This document shows, in pieces, positions 24,845 through 31,910 of a DNA stretch of 64,000 nucleotides. Each line of letters opens with the position of its first letter. The first letter of the stretch is position 1. The DNA is from Bradyrhizobium sp. CCGUVB4N (lineage in GTDB: Bacteria; Pseudomonadota; Alphaproteobacteria; Rhizobiales; Xanthobacteraceae). The stretch covers positions 6,820,001-6,884,000 of the forward strand of contig NZ_JANADP010000001.1 of NCBI RefSeq assembly GCF_024199945.1. The letters run 5' to 3'. The notes beneath the pieces were generated by a model. The model had not been told where the DNA came from, did not search any database, and worked only from the letters and a program-made list of their open reading frames with translations. Position numbers and translations under genes: made by a program.

Positions 24845-26003
24845 AATGCACCTCGCGCATCTCCTGATAGGCCGTCATGTGTGCCCTGGCGGTGCGGCTC
24901 CAATCATGATGCCGGGCGACCCCAGCGCCATTCGCGATCAGGCGCGAGCGCAGGGGCTCGACGAGCGCACTGAGGGCGGCATCCGCGATCGAGCCCGCGT
25001 GATGCGGATCGCACCAGGCAACATCGTCGGGGCCGAGATATTCCGTGAAAGGTGCGATATGCGAGACCGCCGCCGGCACGCCACTGGCCATCGCTTCCAG
25101 CACAGTCAGGCCAAAGCCTTCGCGCAAGGACGGAAACAGCAGCACATCGGCCAGACGATAGAGCGACGGCATGTCGGCATCCATCAGCGGACCGGTCTCG
25201 ATCACGGCATCCGCTGGAAGCCCTGCATCGCGCAGCCGCGACTTGAACTGTTGGCGATAGAAGCCATGGTCGAGGAGAGACGCGCCGCCGGCGATGACGA
25301 GCTGCGCGGACCGATGCACGGCGTGCACCTGCCGGAAGGCGTCGAGAATGCCGAGCGCGTTCTTGCGCTGCTCGACACCGCCGACCGAGAGCAGGATCGG
25401 GCCGGAGCGAAGGCCGAGCCGGGCGCGCAGCATCTGGTCGGCGGATGCCGGGGTGGCTGAATAGCGCACCGTGTCGACGCCGTTGCCGACCAGCGTCGCC
25501 GAGCGCGACATCTCCGCCATCAGCTGCGCCTGCCAGAACCGGCTGACGACGAACAGGCCGTCGGCGTGAACAATCGAGCGACGGTCGAGTTCGCAGAGCC
25601 GCTCGTCCCTGAATGCATCGATGTGATGAACGGTGCGGACGTAACGTTGAATCAGGCCGCGCTGCTTCAGCGTCGCGAGCGCATTGCCGGAGATACCGTC
25701 CTGGGCGTGGAAGACGTCGTACTGCCGGTTTGCGGCATCCTCGAAATGCCTGACATAGTCCGCGATGCGCGCCTCGACCATCGCGACGACGTCGCCGGAG
25801 GTGGGCGACGCCGGCACGGAGCGCGTCGCGGCGCGGCTACGGCGGAAGAAGCCTTTGCCTGCGGGATCGGGCGCGTGCACGACCGGCTCATGTCCGAGGT
25901 CTGCCAGCGCGTCGGCAAGCGCGAGCGCGTGCACCACGCCACCGCGTGGATTAATCGAGTGCGTGAGGATCGCGATCCGAAGCCCGGATGAACCACCGCT
26001 CAT
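24837..26003 (-). CDS. Nit1C glycosyltransferase, GT-B fold (MSMEG_0565 family)
   Basis: A 388-aa GT-4-type glycosyltransferase. N-terminal domain: RIAILTHSINPRGGVVHALA and the FHAQDGISGNALA donor-side motif. C-terminal domain: ILLSVGGVEQRKNALGILDA and LFPSLREGFGLTVLEAMASG, the E-x7-E motif that binds the nucleotide sugar. The ATG overlaps the TGA of the AIR synthase-like gene (ATGA). Upstream in-frame codons to 26090 lie inside that gene and lack family similarity, so I use the shorter start. It is the sixth gene of the operon and would glycosylate the cluster product; donor and acceptor are not known. Confidence 0.91.
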   Translation of the reverse strand: MSGGSSGLRIAILTHSINPRGGVVHALALADALADLGHEPVVHAPDPAGKGFFRRSRAATRSVPASPTSGDVVAMVEARIADYVRHFEDAANRQYDVFHAQDGISGNALATLKQRGLIQRYVRTVHHIDAFRDERLCELDRRSIVHADGLFVVSRFWQAQLMAEMSRSATLVGNGVDTVRYSATPASADQMLRARLGLRSGPILLSVGGVEQRKNALGILDAFRQVHAVHRSAQLVIAGGASLLDHGFYRQQFKSRLRDAGLPADAVIETGPLMDADMPSLYRLADVLLFPSLREGFGLTVLEAMASGVPAAVSHIAPFTEYLGPDDVAWCDPHHAGSIADAALSALVEPLRSRLIANGAGVARHHDWSRTARAHMTAYQEMREVHYA

Positions 26004-26995
26004 GCCACGCTCCGCTGCTGATGGCTCCGACCTGGCGCACATCCGATCAAAGGCTGAGCCGCGAAGTCCCAGACCGTTGCGCGGCCGCAAGCAGCGCGAA
26101 TGTCCACGCTCGTTCCCACGCTGACGTCTCCGATCGCGGCTGCCGCGATGCCGCGCCGCTGGAAGCGCGACAGGATCTCGTCGACGGAGTCGGGCTTCGC
26201 CGACAGGAGATAACCGAAGCTCGGGAATGTGAGCAGCCAGCGCTCGAGCGGCGCACCGGCGGGAATTGGAATCGCCTCAACGTCCAGCGTGATGGCGACC
26301 TGCGAACACTCGGCCAGCATCGCCGCAGTCCCGACGACACCGCCCTGGCTGATATCCTTGGCGGCGAGCGCGAGCCCCGTCTCGGCAATGGACGGCAGGA
26401 TCTCCAGATCGTCGCGCAACCGCTGCGCCGGTGCGTCGGTCGCCGCTTCCCAGTTCGCGAACGGCTCGCGGTAACGGCCGCGAAGATCTATCGCCGCGAT
26501 GATCTTGTCGCCGGGCCTGGCGTCGAAGCTGGTGAGGAGGCGCTTCGCGCGGCCAAGGATTGCGACGGCAAACTGGCTCTGGCCGCTGCGCACATTGGTA
26601 TGCCCGCCGATGACGGGCACACCGAATGTCTTCGCGGCGGCTTTCAATCCTTCTAGGATGGGCGCGGCCTTGTCCGCACCATTGGACCAGATCGCGTTGA
26701 CGATGGCAGTCGGCCGCCCGCCCATCGCCGCGACGTCCGAGATGTTGACCATGGCGCCGCACCAGCCGGCAAACCAGGGGTCGGCGGCGACGAATTCGTT
26801 CATGAAGCCTTCGATCGCGAACAGCGTGTAGCCATCCCCCTCCGGGATCGCCGCGCAGTCGTCCCCCACCGCGATGGCGTCGCCCCCCGAGAGGTCGAGC
26901 GCGGCCGCAACAGAAGCGATGTCGGCCTTGGCGGCGATGCCGCGGCTTTGGCGGAGCCTTTCGGCGAGGCTCGTGAGTGCGGCGTCCGTCAGCAT
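26000..26995 (-). CDS. Nit1C AIR synthase-related protein (sll0787/MSMEG_0567 C-terminal family)
   Basis: A 331-aa protein of the PurM/ThiL/HypE-like AIR synthase superfamily, which activates amide or carbonyl oxygens with ATP. The N-terminal nucleotide-binding pattern is ALDLSGGDAIAVGDDCAAIP; then NISDVAAMGGRPTAIVNAIW and VIGGHTNVRSGQSQFAVAIL, with the GGHTN Mg/ATP loop. The C-terminal domain has KDISQGGVVGTAAMLAE and FPSFGYLLSAKPDS. The preceding GNAT gene ends 2 bp upstream. In some actinobacteria the GNAT and AIR parts are fused; here they are separate, as in Synechocystis. Confidence 0.91.
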   Translation of the reverse strand: MLTDAALTSLAERLRQSRGIAAKADIASVAAALDLSGGDAIAVGDDCAAIPEGDGYTLFAIEGFMNEFVAADPWFAGWCGAMVNISDVAAMGGRPTAIVNAIWSNGADKAAPILEGLKAAAKTFGVPVIGGHTNVRSGQSQFAVAILGRAKRLLTSFDARPGDKIIAAIDLRGRYREPFANWEAATDAPAQRLRDDLEILPSIAETGLALAAKDISQGGVVGTAAMLAECSQVAITLDVEAIPIPAGAPLERWLLTFPSFGYLLSAKPDSVDEILSRFQRRGIAAAAIGDVSVGTSVDIRAACGRATVWDFAAQPLIGCAPGRSHQQRSVA

Positions 26996-26997
26996 GA

Positions 26998-27546
26998 TCA
27001 GGCCGCCAGTTTTGCGAGCGACAGGAAGCCGGTTTCCGGCGTCCGGAATGGCGGGTAGTGGTCAAGGTCGGCCTCCATGCGATGGTGCGGCCGGCCGAGC
27101 AGTTCGAATTCGCCGAGCGAGCGCCAGTGCATGTGCTGGAACAGAAGCGCATTCTGGCTCTGCACGTTGGCAAGGAAGCGCCGGCAGCCGCGCGCGTGCG
27201 CAGAGGAGACGGCAAGCCGGATCAGACCGGCGCCGACCGCGCTTAGGCGGCGATAGCCCTTTTCAACGGCAAGGCGGGAGCCCCACCACACATCCGCCTC
27301 GTGTTCATCGGCGTGAATGCGCACGGTGCCGACGACATCGGCCTCGGCTACGCCGAGCAGCGATACGGCGACGAGCGGAATGGCGATATCGTCGACCGCG
27401 TCGCGATCATCGCCGGAAAACACGTTCTGCTCTTCGCAAAACACGTCGCGACGCAGGGCTGCTGCGGCGGCACGCTCCCAGGCTTCGGTTGCGAACTTCA
27501 CCTGGAATTCCGGCGCCACGAATGGTTTGAACGGTTCGAACATCAT
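26998..27546 (-). CDS. Nit1C GNAT-family N-acetyltransferase (MSMEG_0567 N-terminal family)
   Basis: A 182-aa GNAT-fold acetyltransferase. It carries LRRDVFCEEQNVFSGDDRDA near the N-terminus, strand-4 VVGTVRIHADEHEADVWW, and the acetyl-CoA loop with VEKGYRRLSAVGAGLIRLA. FLANVQSQNALLFQHMHWRS is the conserved late motif. The start at 27546 overlaps the radical SAM stop (ATGA with an adjacent second ATG). The acceptor is unknown. It is the fourth gene of the operon and usually found beside or fused to the AIR-related protein. Confidence 0.9.
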   Translation of the reverse strand: MMFEPFKPFVAPEFQVKFATEAWERAAAAALRRDVFCEEQNVFSGDDRDAVDDIAIPLVAVSLLGVAEADVVGTVRIHADEHEADVWWGSRLAVEKGYRRLSAVGAGLIRLAVSSAHARGCRRFLANVQSQNALLFQHMHWRSLGEFELLGRPHHRMEADLDHYPPFRTPETGFLSLAKLAA

Positions 27547-28673
27547 GCGCTGGCTCCGCGTTCGTAGGTGGACAGGGCCGAGCAGGCGCCGCATTTGCCG
27601 CAACCTGCCTTGATGTCGGTGGCGCGCAGTCCGCCGGCGCGCAGCATCCCGGCGAGCGGACGCAAGATGTCGTGCATGAATGCCGCGGACGGCGTCGGAT
27701 GGCTCTCCAGCGGCGTGCCGGCAATCGGCACGAACGGCACGACGAAGGGATAGACGCCGATATCGACGAGCCGGCGCGACAGCGCCAAGATCTCGGAAGG
27801 CTCGTCACCGAGGCCAGCGAGGATGTAAGTCGAGACCTGACCGCGTCCGAACACCGGGACGGCCGCAGCGAACGCTTCCATATATTGTTCGACCTGGACC
27901 TGCGCCTTGCCCGGCATGATCCTCTGCCGCACCGCCGGCCCGATCACCTCCAGATGCATGCCGAGCGCGTCGACGCCCGAACTCTTCATACGCTGGAACC
28001 AGGCGAAATCATCTGGCGGTTCGCATTGCGCCTGGATCGGGAGATCGACGGCAGCTTTGACGGCCTCTGCACTCTCCGCAAGGATCCCGGCGCCGCGGTC
28101 GGACGTATGCGGCGTGCCCGTCGTCATCACCATATGGCGGACACCGTCGAGCTCGACGGCCGCCTTGGCCACTTCGGCGAGCTGCGCCGGCGTCTTGCGC
28201 TCGACCGTACGCCCCGCCGCCAACGACTGCCCGATGGCGCAGAACTGGCAGGTTTTGGTGCGGCTCTGGTAGCGAATGCAGGTCTGCAGCACGGTGGTGG
28301 CAAGGACGTCGCGCCCGTGCAGGGTTGCGATCTTCCAATAGGGAACGCCGTCCGAGGTCGCGCGGTCGTAGAATTTGGGTCGCAGCGGAAACGAGACGTC
28401 GGCCAGCACCACGCCATCGCGCGAGATGCGGCTGCGCCCGGCCTCGTCCGGACGCTCGACGAGGTAGGGGCTCTCGAAGGCCGGCGCGTTGTGAACCGGA
28501 ATCATCACGGTCGCGCCGTCGATCGTGAACGGCGTGTGATCCGACGGCCCCGCACCGCCGCGGCGGCCGGTTCCCGCGGTCTTGGGATCAGCGAGCCGGA
28601 CCCCGAAGGACTGCAACTCGTTGATCAGCTGCTCGGTCGGCATCGCCTTGGGTTGCGGCATCTGCGGTCTCAT
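27543..28673 (-). CDS. Nit1C radical SAM protein (MSMEG_0568/sll0785 family)
   Basis: A 376-aa radical SAM enzyme. The cluster-binding cysteines are C132, C142 and C145 (TCIRYQSRTKTCQFCAIG): a CX9CX2C arrangement rather than the usual CX3CX2C, which I recall as a property of this family. The SAM-binding area includes HMVMTTGTPHTSDRGAG and the later GLGDEPSEILALSRRL. A second cysteine set, CGKCGAC (358, 361, 364), near the C-terminus suggests an auxiliary Fe-S site. N-terminal GTGRRGGAGPSDH matches the family. It overlaps the nitrilase 3-prime end by 86 bp if this ATG is used, or 56 bp if MPTEQ (28643) is the start. The reaction is unknown. Confidence 0.92.
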   Translation of the reverse strand: MRPQMPQPKAMPTEQLINELQSFGVRLADPKTAGTGRRGGAGPSDHTPFTIDGATVMIPVHNAPAFESPYLVERPDEAGRSRISRDGVVLADVSFPLRPKFYDRATSDGVPYWKIATLHGRDVLATTVLQTCIRYQSRTKTCQFCAIGQSLAAGRTVERKTPAQLAEVAKAAVELDGVRHMVMTTGTPHTSDRGAGILAESAEAVKAAVDLPIQAQCEPPDDFAWFQRMKSSGVDALGMHLEVIGPAVRQRIMPGKAQVQVEQYMEAFAAAVPVFGRGQVSTYILAGLGDEPSEILALSRRLVDIGVYPFVVPFVPIAGTPLESHPTPSAAFMHDILRPLAGMLRAGGLRATDIKAGCGKCGACSALSTYERGASA

Positions 28674-29643
28674 CTGATGGGTCTCCGGGAATGGGCGCGA
28701 GGCGGTTCGGGTGAAAGCCGTGCATCGGTCGCGCGGCTCGGTCGTTCAGCACCAGCGAAAGCAGCTCCGGCCGGGCGTAGTGGCCGACCGAATCCATCAT
28801 CCGCTTGCGTTTGGTGATCAGGGCGAGATCGAGATCGGCGACGAGGATGCCTTCGCCGCTGGTCAGCGGCGGCACCAGATGATTGCCTTCGGGAGAGACG
28901 ATCGCGGTCATGCAGCCGCCGCGCAGGCCTTTGCGCAGGCCCTCCTCCGGCGAGATCTTGGCGATCTGTTCCTCGGTCAGCCAGCCGGTGGCATTGACGA
29001 CGAAGCATCCGCTTTCGAGCGCATGATGCCGGATCGTCACTTCGATCTGGTCGGCAAAGACCTGTCCGACCAGCGACCCCGGAAACTGGGCCGCATGGAT
29101 TTCTTCGTGCTGGGCCATCAACGCGTAGCGGGCGAGCGGGTTGTAATGCTCCCAGCAGGCCAGCGCGCCGACCCGGCCAACCGCGGTCTCGACCACCTTC
29201 AGGCCGGCGCCATCGCCCTGCCCCCAGATCATGCGCTCATGAAACGTCGGCGTGATCTTGCGCCGCTTCAGGACGATCGCGCCGTTCGCGTCGAACACGA
29301 GTTGCGTATTGTAAAGCGAGCCGTGATCGCGCTCGTTGACGCCGAGCACCACCACCATGCCGTGACGCCTGGCCGCTTGCGCGACCGCGTCCGTCACGGG
29401 ACCGGGCACGACGACGGCGTTGTCGTAGAGCTGGATGTGTTCGGCGCCGCTCAGGACCGGCGGACGGACAAAGGAGAAATACGGGTACCAGGGAACGAAC
29501 GTCTCGGGAAAGACGGCGAACTGGACCCCCTTAGCCGCCGCCTCCGCAATGGCCGCCAGAATCCGGTCGACCGTTCCGGTCGGCGTGTCCAGATCCGGCG
29601 CGATCTGAATCGCACCAGCCCTGATCGTGCGTTTCGCTGTCAC
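28588..29643 (-). CDS. Nit1C nitrilase (Nit1 subfamily, sll0784 type)
   Basis: A 351-aa nitrilase-superfamily enzyme that hydrolyses a nitrile or similar C-N bond. The catalytic triad is visible: E47 in VFPETFVPWYPYF, K129 in LKRRKITPTFHE, and C163 in ACWEHYNPL. The sequence ALMAQHEEIHAAQFPGS is typical of true nitrilases. The GTG start is well supported by GGGAGG seven bases ahead. Its 3-prime end overlaps the radical SAM gene by up to 86 bp, with a C-terminal tail (DETADAATQGDADRAADQ) of low complexity. It is the second gene of the operon. In the literature this clade has been tied to growth on cyanide and to natural-product clusters; the substrate here is not proven. Confidence 0.94.
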   Translation of the reverse strand: MTAKRTIRAGAIQIAPDLDTPTGTVDRILAAIAEAAAKGVQFAVFPETFVPWYPYFSFVRPPVLSGAEHIQLYDNAVVVPGPVTDAVAQAARRHGMVVVLGVNERDHGSLYNTQLVFDANGAIVLKRRKITPTFHERMIWGQGDGAGLKVVETAVGRVGALACWEHYNPLARYALMAQHEEIHAAQFPGSLVGQVFADQIEVTIRHHALESGCFVVNATGWLTEEQIAKISPEEGLRKGLRGGCMTAIVSPEGNHLVPPLTSGEGILVADLDLALITKRKRMMDSVGHYARPELLSLVLNDRAARPMHGFHPNRLAPIPGDPSDETADAATQGDADRAADQRVAVLRGPAR

Positions 29644-29681
29644 TGTGTTCCTCCCTCGTCCGTCGCGTGAGCCAGCCGAGG

Positions 29682-30164
29682 TCAGACGGTCCAGGTGTGG
29701 ATCATGAACGCGTCGTCCCTGCGGTGAAGCAGGATGAGATCGAGCACATCGAGCGGATTGATCGGCCGAATGCCCGGAATGAGCGACGGTTCGCCATGGC
29801 CGTAGAGCGCCTGCAGCGCGAACCGGCAGGCATAGACCTTGCCGCCTTCATCCATGAACTTCGCGAGCTGGTTGTTGAAGTTCTGCGCGCCCGGGAAAGC
29901 TTCGTCGCCGATCTTCGGAAAGCCGCGCTGAATACCGAGCGTGACACCGGGACCGTAAAGCAGAACGGAGGTCTCAAAACCCTTCCGCTTCAGGCGCAGC
30001 GCCTGGAGAATGTTGACGAGGCCGATAGAGCCTTCGAATGCGACGGTGTGGAAGGTGACGAGCGCCTTCTCACCGGGCTTTGCTTTGACGTCCTCGAACA
30101 CCTTCTCTTCGTAGTCGACGAGAAAGTCGCCCTTCTGGCGCGCGGGCATGTTCACTGCTGGCAT
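29682..30164 (-). CDS. Nit1C DsrE-like protein (MSMEG_0572/sll0783 family), first gene of operon
   Basis: A 160-aa protein, start chosen at 30164 behind AGGAGG six bases away. It has a DsrE/DsrF-like alpha/beta fold: ALVTFHTVAFEGSIGLVNIL, SVLLYGPGVTLGIQRGFP and KVYACRFALQALYG, with HTWTV at the end. It heads the Nit1C operon, about 40 bp downstream of the sigma-54 promoter. The related Synechocystis protein sll0783 is, as I recall, induced on nitrogen starvation and needed for normal polyhydroxybutyrate accumulation. The molecular role is unknown; in DsrE proteins a conserved cysteine shuttles sulfur, and the single Cys here (YACRF) might do so. Confidence 0.91.
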   Translation of the reverse strand: MPAVNMPARQKGDFLVDYEEKVFEDVKAKPGEKALVTFHTVAFEGSIGLVNILQALRLKRKGFETSVLLYGPGVTLGIQRGFPKIGDEAFPGAQNFNNQLAKFMDEGGKVYACRFALQALYGHGEPSLIPGIRPINPLDVLDLILLHRRDDAFMIHTWTV

Positions 30165-30210
30165 AGACACCTCCTGTTCACGTCCGGCCTCCCGGATCGG
30201 GATCAGGTTT

Positions 30211-30226
30211 TGCAATCAATGTGCCA
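30211..30226 (-). promoter_or_regulatory. Sigma-54 (RpoN) promoter of the Nit1C operon
   Basis: On the minus strand TGGCACATTGATTGCA gives TGGCAC, five bases, then TTGCA: the -24 GG and -12 GC are ten bases apart, which is an exact match to the RpoN consensus. The predicted start lies near 30200, about 36 bases ahead of the first ATG, leaving room for the AGGAGG site. Confidence 0.85.
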
Positions 30227-30264
30227 AAGGGCGTTCTGCACTACAAATCATCAAACCATACAAT

Positions 30265-30295
30265 ATACATTCATTTATACATTCAATGTTGAATG
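30265..30295. promoter_or_regulatory. Tandem ATACATTCA repeats and overlapping palindrome
   Basis: ATACATTCA occurs at 30265-30273 and 30277-30285 (12-bp period), and CATTCAATGTTGAATG (30280-30295) is a perfect inverted repeat with arms of seven. They lie 40-70 bp upstream of the -24 element. Tandem ATACNN direct repeats are typical of MocR-type regulators such as GabR, and a MocR gene is divergent here. Confidence 0.6.
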
Positions 30296-30333
30296 GAGAC
30301 CTGACTGGATTTGGCTATGCTCGCGTTGAGTGC

Positions 30334-30358
30334 GAAAAATACTGCCTGAAAAATACTG
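30334..30358. promoter_or_regulatory. Perfect 11-bp direct repeat
   Basis: GAAAAATACTG occurs exactly twice, at 30334-30344 and 30348-30358, 14 bp apart, in the middle of the intergenic region between the Nit1C operon and the MocR gene. Function is unknown; a second regulator site is possible. Confidence 0.5.
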
Positions 30359-30375
30359 GGCAACGCGCTCGATCG

Positions 30376-30388
30376 GTGTGCAACACAC
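30376..30388. promoter_or_regulatory. Enhancer-like palindrome GTGTG-N3-CACAC
   Basis: GTGTG and CACAC arms flank CAA. It lies about 160 bp upstream of the sigma-54 promoter, a normal enhancer distance. It only partly resembles the NtrC consensus (TGCACC-N5-GGTGCA), so it may be the site of NtrC or of another activator. Confidence 0.35.
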
Positions 30389-30450
30389 GCGGGCCGACCG
30401 CCTCGCCGAAGCACCCCAACGCCGCGATACCATTGCCTCAACACTTGCAA

Positions 30451-30463
30451 CAATATACAGTCA
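30451..30463. promoter_or_regulatory. Third ATACA(G)TCA site near the MocR start
   Basis: CAATATACAGTCA differs by one base from CAATATACATTCA at 30261-30273. It lies 33 bp before the regulator start codon, so the regulator could bind both ends of the intergenic region and autoregulate. Confidence 0.5.
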
Positions 30464-30495
30464 ATTCTGCTGACGTAACTTGACGGAACCGAGCA

Positions 30496-31884
30496 ATGGC
30501 CGACTGGCGACCCGACCTATCGAACAGTGACAAGCCGCGCTATCTCGCGATCGCAGATGCGATTGCCGACGATATCGCCGCCGGACGGCTCGTGATCGGC
30601 GATCGCCTGCCGCCACAGCGCAAACTCGCCAAGCGCCTCGATGTCGATTTCACCACCGTCGCGCGCGGCTATGTCGAGGCCCAGAAGCGCGGACTGATCG
30701 AATCGAAGGTCGGACAGGGAACCTTCGTTCGCGACAAGCCGCGACCGCGTCGCTCGGCGACGAGCTTTCCGCCCCGTCCCGTCGACCTGTCGATGAACCT
30801 GCCGCCCGAGCCGGATGATCCCGAATTGATCGAGCGGATGCAGGCCGGCGCCGAACATGTGCTGCGCGACATCGTTCCGCTGCTGCGCTATCAAGGCTTT
30901 GGCGGCACGCAGGCCGACAAGGATGCCGCGTCGAGCTGGCTCGGCCGCCGTGCGCTGGTGCCGGCACAGAGCCGCATCTTCGTCTCGCCGGGGGCACATC
31001 CGGCGCTGCTCGGCATTCTGTCGATCCTTGCGAAATCAGGCGAGGTGGTGCTGTGCGAGGCCATCACCTATCCCGGCATCAGGTCCATCGCCGCGCAGCT
31101 CGGCATCACCCTCGTCGGCCTGCCGATGGATGACGACGGCATCGAGCCGCAGGCCCTGACCGATGCCTGCAAGAAGCTGAAGCCCAAGGCCATCTATCTC
31201 AATCCGACGCTGCAGAATCCGACCACGCTGACGATTCCGGATTCGCGACGGCGCGAGATCGTCGCGATCGCGCGACGCTTCAAGCTGCCGATCATCGAGG
31301 ACGATGCCTATGGCTTCATTCCCGAGCACGGCCACGGCCACGCGCCCTTCGCGGCGATCGCGCCCGATCTGACCTGGCACGTCGCGGGGCTGGCAAAATG
31401 CATCGGAGCGGGCTTGCGCACCGCCTACGTTGTCGTGCCCGATACGCGCTCGGCCTGGCCGTTTGCCTCTGCGCTGAGGTCGGCGACCGTGATGGCGTCC
31501 CCCCTCACCGTGGCGATCGCGACGCGCTGGATCGAAGACGGCACCGCGGACACGATGTTGCGGTTCATCCGCGCCGAGACTTCGGCGCGGCAGAAGCTCG
31601 CCGCCGAAATCTTGCCCAAGGGGTCCTATCGCGGCGATCCCCTCAGCTTCAATTTGTGGGTCGCGCTGCCCACGCCCTGGCGGCGCTCGGCTTTCGTGGA
31701 GCATATGCGGCAGACCGGCATTGGCGTGGTCGCAAGCGACGCCTTTGTCGTGAGCGATCTGCCTCCCGAGGCCGTGAGAGTCTGCATCTGCGGCCCTTCA
31801 AGCCGCGCGCAGATCAGATCCGCGCTCGAATACGCCGCTCACGCGCTGGTCGAAACGCCGGCCCTGGCGTCGCCGTTTCTCTGA
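30496..31884 (+). CDS. MocR-family regulator: GntR winged helix fused to PLP-dependent aminotransferase-like domain
   Basis: A 462-aa MocR/PdxR/GabR-type protein. The N-terminal GntR winged helix (about 10-80) includes DRLPPQRKLAKRLDVDFTTV and GLIESKVGQGTFVRD. Residues about 110-455 form a fold-type I aminotransferase domain: ISPG-like FVSPGAHPALLGIL, AIYLNPTLQNPTT, IIEDDAYGF (PLP aspartate) and AGLAKCIGAGLR with the PLP lysine near residue 301. In this family the enzyme domain senses an amine or PLP adduct. It is divergent from the Nit1C operon with a 331-bp shared control region containing three ATACA(T/G)TCA sites, so it probably regulates that operon. The effector is not known. Confidence 0.93.
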   Translation: MADWRPDLSNSDKPRYLAIADAIADDIAAGRLVIGDRLPPQRKLAKRLDVDFTTVARGYVEAQKRGLIESKVGQGTFVRDKPRPRRSATSFPPRPVDLSMNLPPEPDDPELIERMQAGAEHVLRDIVPLLRYQGFGGTQADKDAASSWLGRRALVPAQSRIFVSPGAHPALLGILSILAKSGEVVLCEAITYPGIRSIAAQLGITLVGLPMDDDGIEPQALTDACKKLKPKAIYLNPTLQNPTTLTIPDSRRREIVAIARRFKLPIIEDDAYGFIPEHGHGHAPFAAIAPDLTWHVAGLAKCIGAGLRTAYVVVPDTRSAWPFASALRSATVMASPLTVAIATRWIEDGTADTMLRFIRAETSARQKLAAEILPKGSYRGDPLSFNLWVALPTPWRRSAFVEHMRQTGIGVVASDAFVVSDLPPEAVRVCICGPSSRAQIRSALEYAAHALVETPALASPFL

Positions 31885-31910
31885 TCCGCAAGGGGGACGA
31901 TGCCGCAGCG

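Noticed and set aside
24837..26090. Longer start for the glycosyltransferase at 26090
   Set aside because: The extra 29 codons lie inside the AIR synthase-like gene and the ATG at 26003 makes an ATGA coupling.
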